DNA of 64,000 bases from Mycolicibacterium fortuitum subsp. fortuitum (GCF_022179545.1 NZ_AP025518.1:248001-312000); one strand, 5' to 3'; shown: positions 8,727 to 17,473, counted from the stretch's first letter. Notes: generated by a model not told the origin, from the sequence alone. Numbers and translations: made by a program.

Positions 8727-8835
8727 CGGGGGTTACGCGGATAAGTCGACGTGATGCAGGTCACAATTGGACGCCGGGTGAACAAGTCGGCGAAGTTGTC
8801 GCCTGAGTCAATAGGTGGCGCGGTACGCTCGCGCA

Positions 8836-10059
8836 ATGACGGCACGACCGGATCGCCGGTACCCCGCACCGACGCTCGCTGATCGGGCGCGATGGTTGCT
8901 GAAGGCGACTCCCGCTGACCATATGCTGGCACTGAGTGTCGCATCGGCTTCGCTGCCGGTGGTGGGCAAGCACCTGGAACCGTTCGGGGCCGTGGCGGCG
9001 ATGAGCGTATGGGGTTTCCGTCACTTGCCCGAGTTCGTGACAAACTCGGCGAAGTCTTGGTGGGCTCCGGGAAACAGCGAGCTCCGCAAGGCTGAGCGCG
9101 AGCAGACCAACGCTGTCGCGCAGGAAGGTCTGCGCGGTGTGGTGCCCGCCGCCGACCTGGCCATCGACTGGCCGGTCCCGGACAGCATGCCGCCGTTGTG
9201 GCATACCGCCGAGTACCGGCGCGACGTCTACCGGACCTCGGTGCGCTACGGCGACGACCCGGCGCAGCTGCTCGATGTGTGGCGGCCCAAGCACCTACCC
9301 GCCGAACCCGCACCCGTGCTGCTGTTCGTGCCCGGTGGCGCTTGGGTGCACGGCGGCCGGATTCTGCAGGGCTACGCGCTGTTGTCGCATCTGGCGCGAC
9401 AGGGCTGGGTGTGCCTGTCCATCGACTACCGGGTGGCCCCACACCACCGGTGGCCGCGCCACATCACCGACGTCAAGGCGGCGATCGCCTGGGCGCGCGC
9501 CAACGTCGACAAGTTCGGCGGTGACCGCAACTTCGTCGCCATCGCGGGCTGCTCGGCCGGTGGTCACCTCGCGGCGCTGGCGGGCCTGACCCCGAATCAT
9601 CCTGATCTACAGGGCGATCTGCCGGACAACGCGGACACCCGCGTCGACGCTGTTATCGGCATCTACGGTCGCTACGACTGGGAGGACCGTTCCACCGAGG
9701 AGAGAGTCCGGTTCGTCGACTTCCTGGAACGAGTCGTGGTGGGCCGCAAGCTCGACCGGCATCCCGAGATCTACCGGCAGGCCTCACCGATCGCCCAGAT
9801 CCACCCCGATGCGCCACCGTTCCTGGTCATTCACGGAACCGGCGACAGTGTCATCCCGGTGGCGCAGGCCCGCAGTTTCGTCGAGCGGCTCAAGGCGGTG
9901 TCCCGGTCGGTCGTCGGCTACATTGAACTACCGGGGGCCGGGCACGCCTTCGACATGACCGACGGTGCCCGGACAGGGGCCATGGTCACCGCAATTGGCT
10001 TGTTCCTCAACCAAATTCATCGAAACAGGGCGATTGACCGGGATAAAGCGGTTATATAG
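8836..10059 (+). CDS. lipC: LipC esterase
   Basis: Carboxylesterase/lipase, an alpha/beta hydrolase of 407 aa from ATG 8836; a GTG at 8815 would add seven residues. The triad is visible: Ser240 in GCSAGG, Asp337 in HGTGDSVIP and His370 in GAGHAF. VPGGAWVHG (166-173) supplies the oxyanion hole. The body closely resembles remembered M. tuberculosis LipC (Rv0220), including DYRVAPHHRWPRHI and IYGRYDWEDRST. As in M. tuberculosis, it is followed directly by a WS/DGAT gene, here 27 bp away, so lipid ester breakdown and synthesis enzymes share an operon. LipC is reported to be cell-surface associated. Confidence 0.95.
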   Translation: MTARPDRRYPAPTLADRARWLLKATPADHMLALSVASASLPVVGKHLEPFGAVAAMSVWGFRHLPEFVTNSAKSWWAPGNSELRKAEREQTNAVAQEGLRGVVPAADLAIDWPVPDSMPPLWHTAEYRRDVYRTSVRYGDDPAQLLDVWRPKHLPAEPAPVLLFVPGGAWVHGGRILQGYALLSHLARQGWVCLSIDYRVAPHHRWPRHITDVKAAIAWARANVDKFGGDRNFVAIAGCSAGGHLAALAGLTPNHPDLQGDLPDNADTRVDAVIGIYGRYDWEDRSTEERVRFVDFLERVVVGRKLDRHPEIYRQASPIAQIHPDAPPFLVIHGTGDSVIPVAQARSFVERLKAVSRSVVGYIELPGAGHAFDMTDGARTGAMVTAIGLFLNQIHRNRAIDRDKAVI

Positions 10060-10086
10060 ACGCCTCCACACCTGGGGAGGGACACC

Positions 10087-11505
10087 GTGAAACGGTTGAG
10101 TGGGTGGGACGCGTTCCTGCTTTACACAGAGACGCCCAACGTGCACATGCACACGTTGAAGATCGCGGTCATCGCGCTCGACGACTTGGGGGACCGGACT
10201 TTCGGGATCGACGAGTTTCGTGAGGTGATCCGCGGACGTCTGCACAAGCTCGACCCGTTCCGCTATCAGCTGGTCGACATCCCGTTCAAATTCCACCACC
10301 CCATGTGGCGGGAGAACTGCGACGTCGATCTCGAATACCACGTCCGGCCCTGGCGAGTGCGCGCGCCCGGTGGTCGCCGTGAGCTCGACGAGGCCATCGG
10401 CGAGATCGGCTCCACCCAGCTGGACCGCAGCCGGCCACTGTGGGAGATGTACTTCGTCGAGGGCCTGGCGAACGGGCGCATCGCTGTGGTCGGCAAGATT
10501 CACCATGCGCTGGCCGACGGCGTTGCCTCGGCGAACCTGCTGGCCCGCGGCATGGACCTGAGCGACGGCCCGCAGCGCGACGACGATTCGTACGCCACCG
10601 ACCCCGCACCCAGCAGTGGTGAGCTGGTGCGATCGGCGTTCGCAGATCACATGCGCCAGTTGGGCCGGTTGCCTGCGACGGTCCGCTACACCGCGCAGGG
10701 CTTCGGCCGCGTGCGGCGCAGCCATCGCAAGCTGTCGCCGGAACTGACCCGGCCCTTCACTCCGCCGCCCAGCTTCATGAACCACATCCTCGACGAGAAA
10801 CGGCTGTTCGCGACAGCCACGCTGGCGTTGGCCGACGTCAAGGAGACGAGCAAGAAGCTCGGGGTCACGATCAACGATCTGGTGCTGGCGATGTCGTCGG
10901 GGGCGCTGCGCAAGTTGTCGCTGAAATACGACGGCAAGGCCGATCATCCGCTGTTGGCCTCGGTGCCGATGAGCTTCGACTTCTCTCCGGACCGGATTTC
11001 GGGCAACCGTTTCAGTGGGGTCCTGGTGGCGCTGCCGGTGGACATCGCCGATACCGCCGAGCGGGTCCAGCGGGCGCACGAGGCCGCGGCCCTGGCCAAG
11101 GAAAGCCATCAGTTGATCGGCCCGGAACTGATCGCGCGCTGGGCCGCGTACATGCCGCCTGCCCCGGTCGAGGCCGCCTTCAAATGGCTGTCGAACAAGG
11201 ACGGCCAGAACAAGGTGCTCAACCTCAACATCTCGAATGTGCCGGGCCCGCGGGAACGTGGCAAGGTCGGCGGCGCCACCGTCACCGAGATCTATTCGGT
11301 CGGCCCCATCACCACCGGCAGCGGACTCAACATCACGGTGTGGAGCTATGTCGACCAGCTGAACATCTCGGTGCTCTCTGACGACGCCACCGTTGAGGAT
11401 CCGCACGAGGTCACCGACGGCATGGTCGAAGAGTTCCGCGAGATACGCAGAGTGGCAGGGCTTTCCGACAAGCTGACGGTTGTCGAGTCCGCGATGCCGC
11501 AATAG
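10087..11505 (+). CDS. WS/DGAT wax ester synthase / triacylglycerol synthase (Rv0221-like)
   Basis: Acyltransferase of 472 aa that joins acyl-CoA to an alcohol or diacylglycerol to make storage lipid. The catalytic HHxxxDG motif is intact (His139-His140, Asp144-Gly145 in IHHALADG), with the family's PLWE box at 117-120 and NISNVPGP in the C-terminal half. GTG 10087 is preceded by GGGGAGGG (10074-10081). It follows lipC exactly as Rv0221 follows Rv0220. It is about the usual 460-470 aa, so it is complete and probably active. Confidence 0.95.
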   Translation: MKRLSGWDAFLLYTETPNVHMHTLKIAVIALDDLGDRTFGIDEFREVIRGRLHKLDPFRYQLVDIPFKFHHPMWRENCDVDLEYHVRPWRVRAPGGRRELDEAIGEIGSTQLDRSRPLWEMYFVEGLANGRIAVVGKIHHALADGVASANLLARGMDLSDGPQRDDDSYATDPAPSSGELVRSAFADHMRQLGRLPATVRYTAQGFGRVRRSHRKLSPELTRPFTPPPSFMNHILDEKRLFATATLALADVKETSKKLGVTINDLVLAMSSGALRKLSLKYDGKADHPLLASVPMSFDFSPDRISGNRFSGVLVALPVDIADTAERVQRAHEAAALAKESHQLIGPELIARWAAYMPPAPVEAAFKWLSNKDGQNKVLNLNISNVPGPRERGKVGGATVTEIYSVGPITTGSGLNITVWSYVDQLNISVLSDDATVEDPHEVTDGMVEEFREIRRVAGLSDKLTVVESAMPQ

Positions 11506-11526
11506 TGGTGGGGGAGGATTCGATCC

Positions 11527-12273
11527 GTGAGCAACAGGGGATCGGAGACCGGCGGCCTCGCCGAGCTGAAGGAAGAGCTAAGGCTCCGGTTGGTGGCCGG
11601 GTTCTGGGACTACGACGACTTACTCCAATGGGCATCTGACTCCGAAGTGGTGCGGCCGGCTGACGCGGCTGCCCTGCTGCGGTCGATGTGGGATGAGCGT
11701 TTGGCCGAACAAGCCGCGTGGACGGACACCGGTGATTACGGCCGCCTGAAGGACACGTTCACCCAACTGCAGTCCGAGGGCATTCTGGCCCGCATGTGCT
11801 TCTCGTGCTGCGTGACGTGCGCGACCAGCGAGATCGACCACGAGCGCACCCTCCATCCGGATCCGCCGGACTGGTATCGCTACCGGGAGTGGGCCTACAC
11901 CTACTTTCACGAGCAGGATGCCCTGCGGCTCGGGGAGTCCCCACCGCAACTGGTTCTGGGGTACAGCGCTTTTCGTGCTCATCCGGACCTGCCGGAGGCG
12001 CTGGTGCGCGCATCATACGACGGCGATGCCGCAGCTGCCGATGAGGTCAAGGAACGCACCGACACCATGGTTGGTCAGCGAATCGTGGCAGTGGCCGAGA
12101 GCTTCGGCCTGACCACGTACTGGTCGGGATCACGGCACGAGCGAATCGAAGCGCAGATCGATCAGTGGCGTAAGCCGCTGCCGCCCCGACTGGCGCAGGA
12201 GGCAACCAGACGCCGGCCGGCGCCGAGGCGGTGGCTGGGAAGTCTGCTGAAGCCACGAGGTGGTACTTCCTAG
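11527..12273 (+). CDS. hypothetical protein with CxxCCxxC cluster (possible DUF6891)
   Basis: A 248-aa soluble protein with an acidic N-terminal half and a basic, Pro/Arg-rich tail (about 217-240). A compact cysteine group, C91-x2-C94-C95-x2-C98 in CFSCCVTC, follows ILARM and may bind metal or form disulfides. The overall pattern recalls DUF6891-type proteins, but I am not certain. It begins 21 bp after the WS/DGAT stop with GGGGGAGG upstream of GTG 11527, so it may be cotranscribed. No function is assigned. Confidence 0.7.
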   Translation: MSNRGSETGGLAELKEELRLRLVAGFWDYDDLLQWASDSEVVRPADAAALLRSMWDERLAEQAAWTDTGDYGRLKDTFTQLQSEGILARMCFSCCVTCATSEIDHERTLHPDPPDWYRYREWAYTYFHEQDALRLGESPPQLVLGYSAFRAHPDLPEALVRASYDGDAAAADEVKERTDTMVGQRIVAVAESFGLTTYWSGSRHERIEAQIDQWRKPLPPRLAQEATRRRPAPRRWLGSLLKPRGGTS

Positions 12274-12376
12274 GGGCGGCGAGGTTCTGGGATCGGCCGG
12301 TTTTCGCATCTGCTCGGGCGGATGAGGAGTAGCATTTCTACAAATGCAACTTGGAGAAATTGCTCGGGAGGTTGCC

Positions 12377-12565
12377 GTGCGCGTCGAAGTCGACCTGGAT
12401 CGCTGTGAAGGCAACGCCATCTGCGTGAAGCTCGCACCGCACCTGTTCCAACTCGACGAGGACGACTACTCGGTGGTCCAGCTCGATCCGGTGCCGGCCG
12501 AGCTGGAAGAGGTCGCTGCCCGTGCGATCGAGGAATGCCCGCGGGCGGCGCTCCGTCGCGGTTAG
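12377..12565 (+). CDS. [3Fe-4S]-type small ferredoxin
   Basis: Electron carrier of 62 aa, of the kind that serves P450s and oxygenases. Three cluster cysteines are visible: CEGNAIC (C-x5-C) near the N-terminus and the last in ECPRAAL. The missing fourth Cys fits a [3Fe-4S] cluster. GTG 12377 follows GGGAGG at 12366-12371. An ATG further upstream (12344) in the same frame lacks such a site. The gene runs toward the oxygenase operon and stops 8 bp from the TauD stop. It may be a donor for that cluster, though no P450 is present in the window. Confidence 0.85.
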   Translation: MRVEVDLDRCEGNAICVKLAPHLFQLDEDDYSVVQLDPVPAELEEVAARAIEECPRAALRRG

Positions 12566-12572
12566 GCCTCCG

Positions 12573-13418
12573 TTACCGGATCGGCTCGTCGCCGAGCACT
12601 GTGGTGCGCAGCATGTGCCGGGGGGAGTTGGGCTCGTAGGGTGCGGCGCGGTGCAGTACGCCCTGGTTGTCCCAGATCACGGTGTCACCGACCGACCACT
12701 TGTGGCTGTAGACCTTGTCGGGGGTGGTCGCATGGGCCAGGAGTTCGGCGAGCAGCGCGCGTCCCTCGTCGCGATCCATCCCGACGATGTAGTCCGCTGA
12801 AGCGCCGAGTACCAATGACTTTCGCCCATTGCGGTGCGTCCAGACCAGCGGGTTCTCATGCGTCGGGCGGGCTTGCCAACGGCTCAGCTGATCGGGTGTC
12901 GGGTCCGGATAGACCCGCCGCTGAGAGGCTTCCAGGGAGTGGACCACCCGCAGCCTGCTGTAGCGCTCCTTCTCGGCCTCGTCGAGTGAGTCGTAGGCCG
13001 CATAGGTGTTGGCGAACTCGGTTTCTCCTCCTCGCGCGGCCACTTGCAAGGCTGACAGCACCGTCGCCTTCTGGGGGCATTCGTCGTGCATGGGCGTGCA
13101 ACCGTCGATATGCCAGTCGAATGTCGCCTTGAGGTATTCGGCAGCCTTGTTCTTGGTCTTGTCCAGCGTGATGGGATAGATGCCCGATACCGGGTGATGG
13201 CCGTCGGCCGAGCGGTCGATCTCACCCAGCCGCTGCGAGAATGCCACCTGGGCTTCGGGATTCAGGTGCAGGCCGTGGAACACCAACACCCCGTTGTCCT
13301 CCAGCGCATCCAGCACCGCGTCCCCCAAGCTGTCGTCGGACCCCAGGCGCTCGGGGTCGACGCCGACAACTTCGGCGCCCACCGAAGCGGTCAGCTTGTT
13401 GATGGTCAGCACACTCAT
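12573..13418 (-). CDS. TauD/TfdA-family 2-oxoglutarate-dependent dioxygenase
   Basis: Non-heme Fe(II)/2-oxoglutarate dioxygenase of 281 aa. The facial triad is His103 and Asp105 (WHIDG) with distal His256 (NQGVLHRAAPY), and a C-terminal Arg (267 or 271) for 2-oxoglutarate. It hydroxylates an unactivated carbon, often next to a sulfonate, carboxylate or ammonium group. It is the last gene of a minus-strand run with the Rieske A module, separated by 28 bp from the small protein gene. The presence of two oxygenase types in one cluster suggests successive hydroxylations of one compound. The substrate is unknown. Confidence 0.92.
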   Translation of the reverse strand: MSVLTINKLTASVGAEVVGVDPERLGSDDSLGDAVLDALEDNGVLVFHGLHLNPEAQVAFSQRLGEIDRSADGHHPVSGIYPITLDKTKNKAAEYLKATFDWHIDGCTPMHDECPQKATVLSALQVAARGGETEFANTYAAYDSLDEAEKERYSRLRVVHSLEASQRRVYPDPTPDQLSRWQARPTHENPLVWTHRNGRKSLVLGASADYIVGMDRDEGRALLAELLAHATTPDKVYSHKWSVGDTVIWDNQGVLHRAAPYEPNSPRHMLRTTVLGDEPIR

Positions 13419-13446
13419 CGGGTGCGTCCTTTCGGTGTTCGGTGTT

Positions 13447-13788
13447 CTAAGGCCGTGGTTCGCCGGTGCGGATCATCACGGCATCGGCGGAGTCTGTGGG
13501 GGCCGGTTGATGCATGATCTCCACCGACATGGCCACCATGATCAGTGAATAGATCAGATGCAGCAGGTTGAGTGCATCGTCGGGAATGTCGTCGAGCGGG
13601 AACTTGTCGCAGTACTCGATCGCCTCCTCGAGGCGGGGGAAGAAGGCGTCGTAGAACTCGTGCATCTCCGGCATTGTGCTGGCCAGGCGACGGTCCCATC
13701 GCTCGGTCTCGGTTGGTAGACACCATATTTCGGCGTAGGGTTCGAGTTCGGCGAATGCGCTGGGGAGCCGGGTGGCGGTCGTCATCAC
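13447..13788 (-). CDS. small Rieske-partner protein 1 (113 aa, unrecognised family)
   Basis: Small soluble protein of mostly helical character. It is clearly homologous to the 109-aa protein at 18733-19062. Shared landmarks are FYDA-x2-PR-x-EEAI, CDKF-x-LDD-x-P and LNL-x-HL-x-YS, with roughly half the core residues identical. Its ATG overlaps the stop of Rieske alpha A (ATGA), so the two are made together. I do not recognise it as the usual NTF2-like beta subunit of ring-hydroxylating dioxygenases. A structural, chaperone or electron-transfer partner role is possible and is inference from the strict pairing. Confidence 0.85.
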   Translation of the reverse strand: MMTTATRLPSAFAELEPYAEIWCLPTETERWDRRLASTMPEMHEFYDAFFPRLEEAIEYCDKFPLDDIPDDALNLLHLIYSLIMVAMSVEIMHQPAPTDSADAVMIRTGEPRP

Positions 13789-15053
13789 GCCCCCGCCGGT
13801 GCGCGGTCACGCTGGTAGTCCCCGACCCACTCGACTGCCATCTTGTGCAAGTGCCGCACCAGGATCTCCTGATCGTTGAGCGGATAGTCGTCGATGACGT
13901 CGTACTCGAGCGCGGCCTGGGTTCCGCCGAGCATTCCGGCGTCCTGCAGTGCGAATTCCTTGAGCACCACGGCGGCCACTTCGTGCTCGATCCGTTCTCG
14001 CACGGTGCGGGCCGGATGGAAGTAGGTGAACGCCTCGTAGCGGTGGGTGTTGTGCGAGGTCGGCCAGTAGCGGTAGAGCAGATACCAACCGCCGTAGATC
14101 AGAATCTCCAGGTTGGGGAAGATCTGGAAGTTGGTGATTCCCCATGGCTCGATGTTGCCGGGGTTGAGTCCGTGCATCGGCAGTTCGCCGATGTCGGGGG
14201 TGCGCCACGGACCCACCAGTCCACTCTGGGTGGCGCGCTCGATCGGGTACATGTATTCCGGCGCCAGCAGCCATCGTCGCGTGCCGGCCGTCGACACGAG
14301 GCGATGTGGTCCGTCGAGCTGAAAGTGCCCACAGGTGAAGCCGGCGTTGGGATCCCGCACCTCGGGCGGTACCTGCTGGGTGTGCAGCGACGGTACGTGG
14401 TAGTACTCCTGGAAGGCGTCGGCGAAGATCTTCCAGTTGCTGTTGTTGTGTGCCACCCAGTCGTATCGCTCGGTGAGTTTGTCGAACGGATAGCCGTCGA
14501 GGGCGGTCACCATGGGGCCGAGGAAGTCGCGCAGGCTCTGGCGCGGCTCGCGGTCGAAGTTGACGAACACGAAGCCCGCCCACACGTCGCAGTGGACTTC
14601 GACCAGTCCGTAGTCGGCGGTGTCGAGGTCGGCGAAGCGGTCCGCGTCGGGCAGCGAGATCAGCCGCCCGTCCAGGCTGTAGCGCCATCCACAGTGGCTA
14701 CATTCGAATTCGTCGCCGGTGCTGCGCAATTCGGTGGCGCGGAAGTCCGGGGGCACCAGCGCGTGTCCTCGTCTGCGGCACAGGTTGTGGAAGGCGCGGA
14801 TATGGCCGTCATGGTCGCGCACCAAGAGCAGCGACGCGTCGGCGGCTTCGATCTGTCGGGTGATGTAGCTGCCTGCCTCGGGCGTCTCTTCGACGCGGCC
14901 GACGTTGAGCCAAGCCCGCTTGAAGATGGCCTCCCGTTCCAGGGCATAGAACTCTTCGGAGATGGAGTCCCGGAACGGGATCGGCCCCGTGCCCAGATCG
15001 GGATAGTGCTCGGTCCAGGATCCCTCAGCCGGCTTGGGCCACTTGGTTGCCAT
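13785..15053 (-). CDS. Rieske-type oxygenase alpha subunit A with altered cluster ligands
   Basis: Homologue of ring-hydroxylating/CntA-like oxygenase alpha subunits, 422 aa. The mononuclear iron site looks intact: His219, His224 and Asp371, with Glu216 in the bridging position (QEYYHVPSLH). In the N-terminal Rieske domain the expected C-x-H and C-x-x-H ligand pairs read Cys92-Arg-Arg94 (CRRRGH) and Cys118-Ser-His-Cys121 (CSHCGW). Both histidine ligands are therefore replaced, leaving three Cys plus nearby His97 and His120. The codons are clean and the frame is uninterrupted. Its paralogue at 19067-20341 is canonical. It may hold a differently ligated 2Fe-2S cluster (3Cys-1His is known in other proteins) or have lost it. 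Confidence 0.92.
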   Translation of the reverse strand: MATKWPKPAEGSWTEHYPDLGTGPIPFRDSISEEFYALEREAIFKRAWLNVGRVEETPEAGSYITRQIEAADASLLLVRDHDGHIRAFHNLCRRRGHALVPPDFRATELRSTGDEFECSHCGWRYSLDGRLISLPDADRFADLDTADYGLVEVHCDVWAGFVFVNFDREPRQSLRDFLGPMVTALDGYPFDKLTERYDWVAHNNSNWKIFADAFQEYYHVPSLHTQQVPPEVRDPNAGFTCGHFQLDGPHRLVSTAGTRRWLLAPEYMYPIERATQSGLVGPWRTPDIGELPMHGLNPGNIEPWGITNFQIFPNLEILIYGGWYLLYRYWPTSHNTHRYEAFTYFHPARTVRERIEHEVAAVVLKEFALQDAGMLGGTQAALEYDVIDDYPLNDQEILVRHLHKMAVEWVGDYQRDRAPAGA

Positions 15054-15108
15054 CTGAACCTCCTTGTGACTGGTGGGTTTTGGGACTGCTCGGGCGGCGT
15101 GGATGCCG

Positions 15109-15852
15109 CTACATCACTGCGCCGCCGTTGACGCCCAGGGTTTGGCCGGTGATGAAGCCGGCCTCCTCGGAACACAGGAACCCGACGGCGGCAGCGATAT
15201 CGGCTCCGGTGCCGAGTCGGCCCAGCGGGATGTTGGCGGCGATCGTCTCGTTGGACGGCAGGTAGCCCGCGGCTTGGGACTGGTGCTGCATGGGTGTCTC
15301 GATACCCGAGGGCGGGATGTTGTTGACCGTGATGCCGTGGGCGGCGTATTCGCGAGCCAGCGATTTCGTCAGGGTCAACAGCGCACCTTTGGAGGCGGCA
15401 TAGTGGGCCGCGAACGGGGTGCCGCGCTGGGCGCTCGACGACGAGATCATCACGATGCGGCCCCATCCCGCTTCGACCATGTCCGGCAGTGCCACCTGGC
15501 AGCAGCGGAACGTCCCGCTCAGGTTCACCTCGATCATCTGTGCCCAGGATTGTTCGGTGATGTCGGCGAACGAGGCGTACCCGAACATCCCCGCGCTGGT
15601 CACCAGGATGCCGACCGGCCCGAGTTCGCTGCGTACCTTGCCGAAGGACTCTTCCACCGCGGCCCGATCGGTGATGTCGGCGCCGACCGCGAAGGCGGTG
15701 ATCCCGGTCGACCGAAGATCGTCGGTGACCCGTTGTGCGGCATCGGCATTGACGTCGAGCACGGCGACCTGATGACCGCGCCGGCCCAACTCGTGGCACG
15801 TCGCTTCGCCCATGCCCGATGCCCCGCCGGTCACCACGGCCACTCTGCTCAT
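15109..15852 (-). CDS. short-chain dehydrogenase/reductase (SDR)
   Basis: NAD(P)-dependent alcohol/ketone oxidoreductase of 247 aa, classical SDR. TGGASGMG (about 8-15) binds the cofactor; Ser in MISSSS with YAASK form the Ser-Tyr-Lys catalytic set; the C-terminal G-x-N-GG tail is typical. Asp in VLDVNAD after beta-2 favours NAD(H). The ATG at 15852 overlaps the reductase stop (ATGA) and is preferred to an upstream in-frame start at 15897, which lies inside the reductase gene. It probably oxidises an alcohol produced by the adjacent oxygenases. Confidence 0.93.
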   Translation of the reverse strand: MSRVAVVTGGASGMGEATCHELGRRGHQVAVLDVNADAAQRVTDDLRSTGITAFAVGADITDRAAVEESFGKVRSELGPVGILVTSAGMFGYASFADITEQSWAQMIEVNLSGTFRCCQVALPDMVEAGWGRIVMISSSSAQRGTPFAAHYAASKGALLTLTKSLAREYAAHGITVNNIPPSGIETPMQHQSQAAGYLPSNETIAANIPLGRLGTGADIAAAVGFLCSEEAGFITGQTLGVNGGAVM

Positions 15853-16919
15853 TCGTACACCACCCTTACTGTGCGGCTGGTCGGCAGTGCCTGGCACGTC
15901 ACCACCCAGCCCTCGGCGACCTCGTCGTCATCGAGGGCGTCGTTGTTGACCATGCGCGCACTGCCCTCGACGACTTGAGCCATACAGGTTCCGCACGAAC
16001 CGGTTTCGCATGACGACGGTGCTTTCAAGCCGGCAAGCCGGGCGGTCTGAAGCAGGGTGTTGCCCGCACGATACGGCGCGGTGACGGTGGTACGGCCCAG
16101 CTGGATCGTCACCTCTTCGGTTACCGCGGGCTCGGCCGCATCGGCAGGCGGGATGGCGGCGATGCTGAACCGCTCCAGATGCACCTGCTGCTTCGGGATC
16201 CCGGCATCGAGCAGGACCTGTTCGACGGTGTCCATGAAAGGAGCGGGGCCGCACACGAAGTAGTCGGAATTCGTGTGATCCTCTGGTGGGGCGCTGCCGA
16301 CGAAATCCGCGATGTGTTGCGGCGAGACGACGCCGTCGAGGTCGTCGAGGTGGTGGTGTACCTCAAGGCGCCCGTTGTGGGTGTCGCTCAGTTCAGCCAA
16401 TGCCTTCCGGAAGATCACGGAGTCCAGATCGCGGTTGGCGTAGAACAGTCGGGCCCTGCGGTCGGTGGCGGCCAGGGTCGAATGCACCAGCGAGAACACC
16501 GGGGTGATGCCGCTGCCGCCGGCGAAGGTGACGATGTCGTGTTCGGCCGCGGCGAGGACGAAGCGTCCCTCGGGCGCCGAGACATGCAGGGTGTCCCCGG
16601 CGCGCACGGCGTCGTTGATCCAGTTGGAGACCAGGCCGTCGCGATCACGCTTGACGGTGATCCGCAGATCGGATTCGACCGCCGGCGACGACGACATCGA
16701 GTAACAACGACGATGTTCGGCCCCGTTGATCGTCACCCGCATGGTGATGAATTGGCCTGCCAGATAACGGAACCGGACCTTGCTCGGCTCCGGGATGTCG
16801 AACACCAGGGACACCGCATCGCAGGTCTCCTGCACCACCTGCTTGACCCGCAACGGGACGAACCCGTCGGTGTCGATCACGTCGGCGGATTCCGCGCGGG
16901 ACGTTGTGGAAGTCTCCAT
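15849..16919 (-). CDS. oxygenase reductase: FAD/NAD(P) domain plus plant-type 2Fe-2S ferredoxin domain
   Basis: Electron-transfer partner of the Rieske oxygenases, 356 aa, same architecture as KshB, PaaE and HmpX-like reductases. FAD-binding RRCYSMSS (70-77), nucleotide-binding GGSGITP (134-140) and CGPAPFM (223-229) are followed by a C-terminal ferredoxin domain with Cys304, Cys309, Cys312 and Cys342 (CETGSCGTC...C). First gene of the leftward operon reductase-SDR-Rieske A-small protein-TauD. A 21-bp motif (16931-16951) shared with the Rieske B promoter lies just upstream. It probably serves both Rieske alpha subunits, as no second reductase is seen. Confidence 0.94.
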   Translation of the reverse strand: METSTTSRAESADVIDTDGFVPLRVKQVVQETCDAVSLVFDIPEPSKVRFRYLAGQFITMRVTINGAEHRRCYSMSSSPAVESDLRITVKRDRDGLVSNWINDAVRAGDTLHVSAPEGRFVLAAAEHDIVTFAGGSGITPVFSLVHSTLAATDRRARLFYANRDLDSVIFRKALAELSDTHNGRLEVHHHLDDLDGVVSPQHIADFVGSAPPEDHTNSDYFVCGPAPFMDTVEQVLLDAGIPKQQVHLERFSIAAIPPADAAEPAVTEEVTIQLGRTTVTAPYRAGNTLLQTARLAGLKAPSSCETGSCGTCMAQVVEGSARMVNNDALDDDEVAEGWVVTCQALPTSRTVRVVYE

Positions 16920-16930
16920 TGCGGGAACAA

Positions 16931-16951
16931 TATCAAGTACTTGTTATTAAT
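16931..16951. promoter_or_regulatory. shared 21-bp operator, copy 1 (reductase promoter)
   Basis: It contains the perfect palindrome CAAGTACTTG (16934-16943) and begins 12 bp upstream of the reductase start. On the opposite strand 20437-20457 matches it at 19 of 21 bases. A weaker related half (CAAGTGCTAG, 16954-16963) follows. The palindrome is of MarR type, and a MarR gene lies next to it. Confidence 0.65.
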
Positions 16952-16986
16952 CTCAAGTGCTAGATATCCATGGAGTGGGCTGGGGA

Positions 16987-17439
16987 CTACGGGTCGATGT
17001 GGTCGGAGTGCGGCGTGTGGCCCGTTCCCTGCTCGATCACCCGACGCAGCAGGGTCTTCAGTTGTTCCTGCTCGTCATCGCTGAGCACGCCGAACACCCG
17101 CTCATGAGCGGCAACCGCATCGGCGACGACCGCGGAGGCCACCGCCCGGCCCTCGTCGGTGAGGAAGACCTGCAGGATGCGTCCGTGTTGGGGATCCTGC
17201 TTGCGCTCGACCAGGCCACGCTTCTCGAGTGCGGTGAGCGCGAGCTGCACACCTTGCGGGGTGATCAACAGCCGACGGGCCAACTCGGCGCCGGACAGGC
17301 CCGGTTGATTGGCCAACTGGCGCAGGACGCCGATCTGGGCAGTGGTGACGCCGTGCTCCTTGACCGACTCGTTCACCTCGGTCAGCGAGAAGTAGAAGGC
17401 CTGCTTGAGCCACCACAAGGTGTTCTCGGTGAGGTCCAT
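16987..17439 (-). CDS. MarR-family transcriptional regulator
   Basis: Winged-helix repressor of 150 aa from ATG 17439, which has GGAGA upstream; a GTG at 17466 would add nine residues. The DNA-binding core runs from TTAQIGVLRQL through SGAELARRLLITPQGVQLALTALEKRGLV to the wing RKQDPQHGRILQVFLTDEG. It sits between the reductase operon and the amidohydrolase operon, 67 bp from the reductase start. It is the best candidate for binding the shared motif at 16931-16951 and 20437-20457, which would make it the cluster regulator. The effector is presumably the substrate or a product. Confidence 0.93.
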   Translation of the reverse strand: MDLTENTLWWLKQAFYFSLTEVNESVKEHGVTTAQIGVLRQLANQPGLSGAELARRLLITPQGVQLALTALEKRGLVERKQDPQHGRILQVFLTDEGRAVASAVVADAVAAHERVFGVLSDDEQEQLKTLLRRVIEQGTGHTPHSDHIDP

Positions 17440-17473
17440 ACTCTCGTCTCCGTCCGTGCCCGTCACCTCGACG

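Noticed and set aside
9928..11502. 524-codon frame on the minus strand opposite the WS/DGAT gene
   Set aside because: Low-complexity composition; the plus strand carries the intact HHxxxDG acyltransferase.
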